DNA of 5,581 nt from Candidatus Aminicenantota bacterium (lineage in GTDB: Bacteria > Acidobacteriota > Aminicenantia > UBA2199): positions 1-5,581 of the forward strand of contig JAHELQ010000374.1 of NCBI GenBank assembly GCA_024644125.1, in the 5' to 3' direction. Below are positions 4,001 through 5,581 of the stretch, piece by piece. A program made the translations under genes and the position numbers. Numbering within the stretch: the first letter of the stretch is position 1; every line of letters begins with the position of its first letter. The notes below the pieces were generated by a model. The model worked only from the letters and a program-made list of their open reading frames with translations. It ran no database searches and was not told where the DNA came from.

Positions 4001-5581
4001 GATTGCCGGAGAATTGCTGGGGCTCGATGATGTGGGAGCGCTGGACAACTTCTTCGACCTGGGCGGCAATTCGTATACCTTGATCCGGCTGGCCTCCCGG
4101 CTGAAAAAGAAGTTGGATGTGGATGTGCCGGTGGTGACATTGTTGCGTTACCCAACGGTCCGGCAATTGGCCCGCCATGTTAAGACTTTACTCTCACATG
4201 ACGGGGAAGCGCATTCTCCGGCCCAGGATTCAATCGCTCCCTCTACGGAAACTGCGGCGGGGATGGCTCCGATCGCTGTCATCGGCATGGCGTGCAGGTT
4301 CCCCGGAGCGGAGGACATCAACGCATTCTGGGACAATTTATGCGGAGGTGTCGAGTCCATACGCCGTTTTTCCCGCGAGGAGTTGCTGGCGGAAGGGATC
4401 GATGACGAGTTGCTGAATCATCCCGGGTATGTGATGGCCGGGGGAACGCTGGACGAGGCGGATTGTTTCGACGCTGCCTACTTTGACTACACGCCTGCCC
4501 AGGCGCGGTTGATGGATCCCCAAGCGCGGGTGTTCCTGCAATGCTGCGTTCACGCGCTGGAAGACGCGGGTGTGAATCCGTTTGCTTACGAAGGGCGCAT
4601 CGGTATCTTCGCCGGCGCCACTACCAACGCTGCCTGGCTGTTGCTCAAGGTCCCGGAGATACGGGACGCGGCGGATCAATATGAACTCCTCAATCTGAAT
4701 AGCAATTCCTTTGTGACGCTGGCATCCTACAAATTGGATCTCAAAGGACCGGCCATGGCGATCCAGACCGCCTGCTCCACATCGTTGACCGCAGTGGACG
4801 CCGCGTGCCGCTCCCTCTGGACTGGAGCGTGCGATGTGGCGTTGGCTGGCGGTGTGTCTGTGACTCTGCCGCTCAAGAGTGGGTATATGTACCAGGAGGG
4901 AATGATTCAATCGCCGGACGGCCATTGCCGGGCCTTTGATGCGCAGGCTGGAGGGACGTTGGCAGGGAACGGCGTGGGGATTGTCGTCTTAAAACCATTG
5001 GCCGCGGCCATTGCGGATGAAGATGTCGTTGACGCGGTGGTAAAAGGCACGGCGGTCAACAACGACGGATTGGCCAAAGTTGGGTACACCGCCCCCAGCG
5101 TGGAGGGACAGGCGAGAGTTATTCGCGAGGCGCAACATCTGGCCGGAACAAAGCCTGAGAGCATCGGCTACGTCGAAGCCCATGGCACTGGTACGCCGTT
5201 GGGCGACCCGGTGGAGGTAGAGGGTTTGAGGTTGGCCTTCGGCGAGGGAAAGCGGGGGTATTGCAGGATTGGTTCGGTAAAGACCAACATCGGTCATCTG
5301 GACGCCGCGGCAGGCATCGCCGGCTTCATCAAGACCGTATTGATCGTGAAGCATAAAATTTTTCCTCCCAGTCTTCATTTTAAGACCCCAAATCCGAAAA
5401 TCGATTTTGAGCGGTCGCCTTTCCGGGTGAATGACCGCCTGACGCACTGGGATGAGGCGGTCGGTCCCCGCAGGGCGGGAGTGAGTTCCTTCGGCATCGG
5501 CGGCACAAACGCGCACGTGGTGTTGGAAGAGGCGCCGCCGGTGGCGAAGAAGCGGTCGATGGGACGTCGATTCCATCTGAT
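1065..5581 (+). CDS. Hybrid NRPS-PKS, domains C-A-PCP-KS (3' end outside window)
   Basis: The frame starts at ATG 1065 and stays open for 1505 codons to the right edge with no stop or frameshift. It encodes one complete NRPS module and the first domain of a PKS module: condensation (about residues 15-445), adenylation (468-955), peptidyl carrier (970-1042), a Ser/Pro/Ala-rich linker (1046-1067), and ketosynthase (1068-1490). The final residues (KKRSMGRRFHL) look like the start of a KS-to-acyltransferase linker, so a cis-AT is expected next. The protein is cytosolic and builds an aminoacyl-polyketide chain on phosphopantetheine arms. It has no loading module, so it should receive a chain from another synthetase; the 16 residues before LTPLQEG may serve as an acceptor docking segment. 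The order matches the start of colibactin ClbB, but hybrid C-A-PCP-KS proteins occur in many pathways, so no gene symbol is given. Intact catalytic residues throughout argue for a working enzyme. Confidence 0.96.
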   Translation, partial: MNVQKVDRKNIKDILALTPLQEGLLYLYLKNPADGYVEQLELRVEGAIDGDLFWEAWDAVVRANDTLRTMFRWQGMDHPIQMALKRHRLTRVFDDFSSLSEDDALRRVEEVKKSFRDPHLLMAEVPFAVALVKTGEDAFIIVITHHHILYDGWSASILVREFLDAYRSLAAGGTIVLPEKPQFKDFVKWILSQDRDGQKKYWGRYLEGLNHEPPCFGRAESAGAALKLTTTLDSNLVEDLDEYVRSHPATVAAVFYTAWGLVLQQVHRSRVVVFGTTVSGRPRELAGIEELVGLCINTIPLRFAAGRDTIVEEALVGIVENLRERMPFESAPLADIATFGERHDSGELFDTIVVVENYPLDLAALSAGDDEPFVVRSFEAFEDTHYAVTVCVRLLANGIDVDVLYPRGRFLNEEIAGMACGLIEVLRQMIEDPSRACGCVNMAACSEREALLRELNREGEVALREEDFFLRFDTTARRFPYRIALIEAGFAAADECVSYGQLRRRSLRAAAALKKRGIGPGRVVAVVMEPGVELVVAVFAVLGAGGAYIPLDPSLPEARIAYIIDDCAVHLTLDRETVKTLAGEAAMLEDMVETALPSDPAYVIYTSGSTGTPKGVMVERRAAANTLRALADRYPVDADDVVCFKTSFMFDVSVSELFGWYSCGGKMMIAGPAVARDPAALLEVIQRGRVTHMNFVPSMFNLFLDTLDEGNRDCLRALKYIFLAGEAVLPETVAKFQRLETGIQLENIYGPTEAAIYASWQRLDQLRLEAGPVPIGGPLPGVSLWVLDHWGRMQPMGTAGELYIGGAGLARGYVNRPLLTADAFVRHGETGDRLLYKTGDLARVRPDGVIEFLGRIDNQVKIRGFRIELGEIQNCLSRHPAVAQAAIKTVAVRDGELKLCAYVAATEAASLDIADLRAFLSETLPEYMVPAFFVMMDRLPQTAGGKIDLKGLPEPLRQSAMQAIAGELPGDELEHVVAEIAGELLGLDDVGALDNFFDLGGNSYTLIRLASRLKKKLDVDVPVVTLLRYPTVRQLARHVKTLLSHDGEAHSPAQDSIAPSTETAAGMAPIAVIGMACRFPGAEDINAFWDNLCGGVESIRRFSREELLAEGIDDELLNHPGYVMAGGTLDEADCFDAAYFDYTPAQARLMDPQARVFLQCCVHALEDAGVNPFAYEGRIGIFAGATTNAAWLLLKVPEIRDAADQYELLNLNSNSFVTLASYKLDLKGPAMAIQTACSTSLTAVDAACRSLWTGACDVALAGGVSVTLPLKSGYMYQEGMIQSPDGHCRAFDAQAGGTLAGNGVGIVVLKPLAAAIADEDVVDAVVKGTAVNNDGLAKVGYTAPSVEGQARVIREAQHLAGTKPESIGYVEAHGTGTPLGDPVEVEGLRLAFGEGKRGYCRIGSVKTNIGHLDAAAGIAGFIKTVLIVKHKIFPPSLHFKTPNPKIDFERSPFRVNDRLTHWDEAVGPRRAGVSSFGIGGTNAHVVLEEAPPVAKKRSMGRRFHL
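1107..2399 (+). other. Condensation (C) domain of the NRPS-PKS, probably accepting a D-configured donor
   Basis: The domain forms the amide bond between an incoming carrier-bound acyl or peptidyl chain and the amino acid on the downstream PCP. Core motifs visible are LTPLQEGLLY (17-26), HHILYDGWS (146-154; second His, 147, is the expected catalytic base), GTTVSGRP (275-282) followed by INTIPLR (296-302), and ENYPLD near the C-terminal end. The LTPxQEG opening, the Trp after the DG of the His motif, and ENYPLD are typical of protein-initial C domains such as those at the N-termini of Bacillus NRPS subunits, many of which condense a D-residue from the previous protein (DCL type). A starter C domain that attaches a fatty acid is the main alternative. 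The junction to the A domain holds three cysteines (437, 439, 445). Confidence 0.93.
2466..3929 (+). other. Adenylation (A) domain of the NRPS-PKS, substrate uncertain
   Basis: This ATP-dependent domain activates one amino acid and loads it onto the PCP. Motifs in order: VLGAGGAYIPLD (A2, 541-552), YVIYTSGSTGTPKGV (A3, 602-616), FDVSVSEL (A4, 650-657), NIYGPTEAA (A5, 747-755), GELYIGGAGLARGY (A6, 800-813), YKTGDLA (A7, 836-842), GRIDNQVKIRGFRIELGEI (A8, 854-872), LPEYMVPAFF (A9, 924-933) and GGKIDLKGLP (A10, 944-953) with catalytic Lys946. Aligning by eye to GrsA gives the ten-residue specificity code D651 V652 S655 N694 F722 A724 I748 I756 Y757 K946. Asp651 indicates an alpha-amino acid. The code shares five positions with the alanine code DLFNNALTYK that I recall, so a small aliphatic residue is a weak guess. 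The stretch between A2 and A3 seems about 12-15 residues shorter than in SrfAB-like domains. Confidence 0.93.
3972..4190 (+). other. Peptidyl carrier protein (PCP) domain of the NRPS-PKS
   Basis: The carrier domain holds the activated amino acid and then the condensed chain as a thioester. DNFFDLGGNSYTLIRL (994-1009) is the attachment motif, with Ser1003 as the phosphopantetheinylation site. The residue before the serine is Asn; His or Asp is more usual in LGG(H/D)S. Asn variants occur in carriers of functional hybrids, so this is not a sign of damage. A linker rich in Ser, Pro, Ala and Glu (1046-1067) joins it to the ketosynthase. Confidence 0.92.
4266..5534 (+). other. Beta-ketoacyl synthase (KS) domain of the NRPS-PKS
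   Basis: The ketosynthase takes the aminoacyl chain from the PCP and extends it with a malonyl-type unit. It begins with IAVIGMACRFPGA (1070-1082). The Cys-His-His triad is complete: Cys1237 in TACSTSL, His1373 in EAHGTGTPLGDP, and His1411 in KTNIGHLDAAAG. The domain closes with SSFGIGGTNAHVVLEEAP (1474-1491). The segment YMYQEGMIQSPDGHCRAFD (1274-1292) is characteristic of KS domains that follow an NRPS module in hybrid lines. Full length and intact residues indicate condensing activity; it is not a decarboxylating KSQ because the active site is Cys. The end of the window cuts just after the domain, so acyltransferase, reductive domains and the next carrier are unseen. Confidence 0.95.

Noticed and set aside
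4338..5576. Two minus-strand frames of 195 codons (4338-4925 and 4989-5576) opposite the KS
   Set aside because: Antisense to conserved KS motifs, with no family resemblance in their translations.
1..5581. CRISPR arrays, insertion sequences, tRNA or rRNA genes
   Set aside because: No regularly spaced repeats, transposase motifs, terminal inverted repeats or structural RNA signatures were seen on reading both strands.

Overview
The window is bacterial and lies at the upstream edge, or inside, of a natural-product biosynthetic locus. It holds two co-directional plus-strand genes separated by a 439-base AT-rich gap. The first is the 3' end of a membrane-anchored serine hydrolase of the beta-lactamase-like (class C / PBP-like) superfamily, cut off by the left edge. 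The second is a large hybrid nonribosomal peptide synthetase / polyketide synthase (NRPS-PKS) that starts at 1065, has no stop in its frame, and runs off the right edge after 1505 complete codons.

Layout. Positions 2-625 carry a hydrolase C-terminus with a GHGG motif, then three transmembrane helices with the catalytic domain predicted outside. Positions 626-1064 are non-coding: a strong hairpin just after the hydrolase stop, a group of TGGT/ACCA inverted repeats, a short-ORF/hairpin/T10 stretch that looks leader-like, a 13-bp palindrome over a weak promoter, and a GAGG ribosome-binding site. Positions 1065-5581 encode condensation (C), adenylation (A), peptidyl carrier (PCP) and ketosynthase (KS) domains in that order, with all main core motifs and catalytic residues intact.

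How the parts may work together. The synthetase starts directly with a C domain, so it needs an upstream acyl or peptidyl donor on another protein. The C domain's opening motif (LTPLQEG) and HHILYDGWS active site resemble protein-initial C domains that accept a D-configured donor. The A domain would add one amino acid (hand-read code DVSNFAIIYK; substrate uncertain, weakly alanine-like) and the KS would pass the aminoacyl chain to a polyketide extension step. A serine hydrolase with three C-terminal membrane helices next to such an assembly line recalls the prodrug-cleaving peptidases ClbP (colibactin), XcnG (xenocoumacin) and ZmaM (zwittermicin). Those enzymes remove an N-acyl-D-asparagine cap after export. 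The C-A-PCP-KS order also resembles the start of colibactin ClbB. The prodrug model is inference: the hydrolase active-site half and the rest of the cluster lie outside the window.

Organism. Coding DNA is moderately GC-rich (39 of 60 bases in 3481-3540) and the gap is locally AT-rich (18 of 60 in 841-900). This does not identify a genus. Three membrane helices on an exported hydrolase and hybrid NRPS-PKS genes occur in Gammaproteobacteria, Bacillales and other groups.
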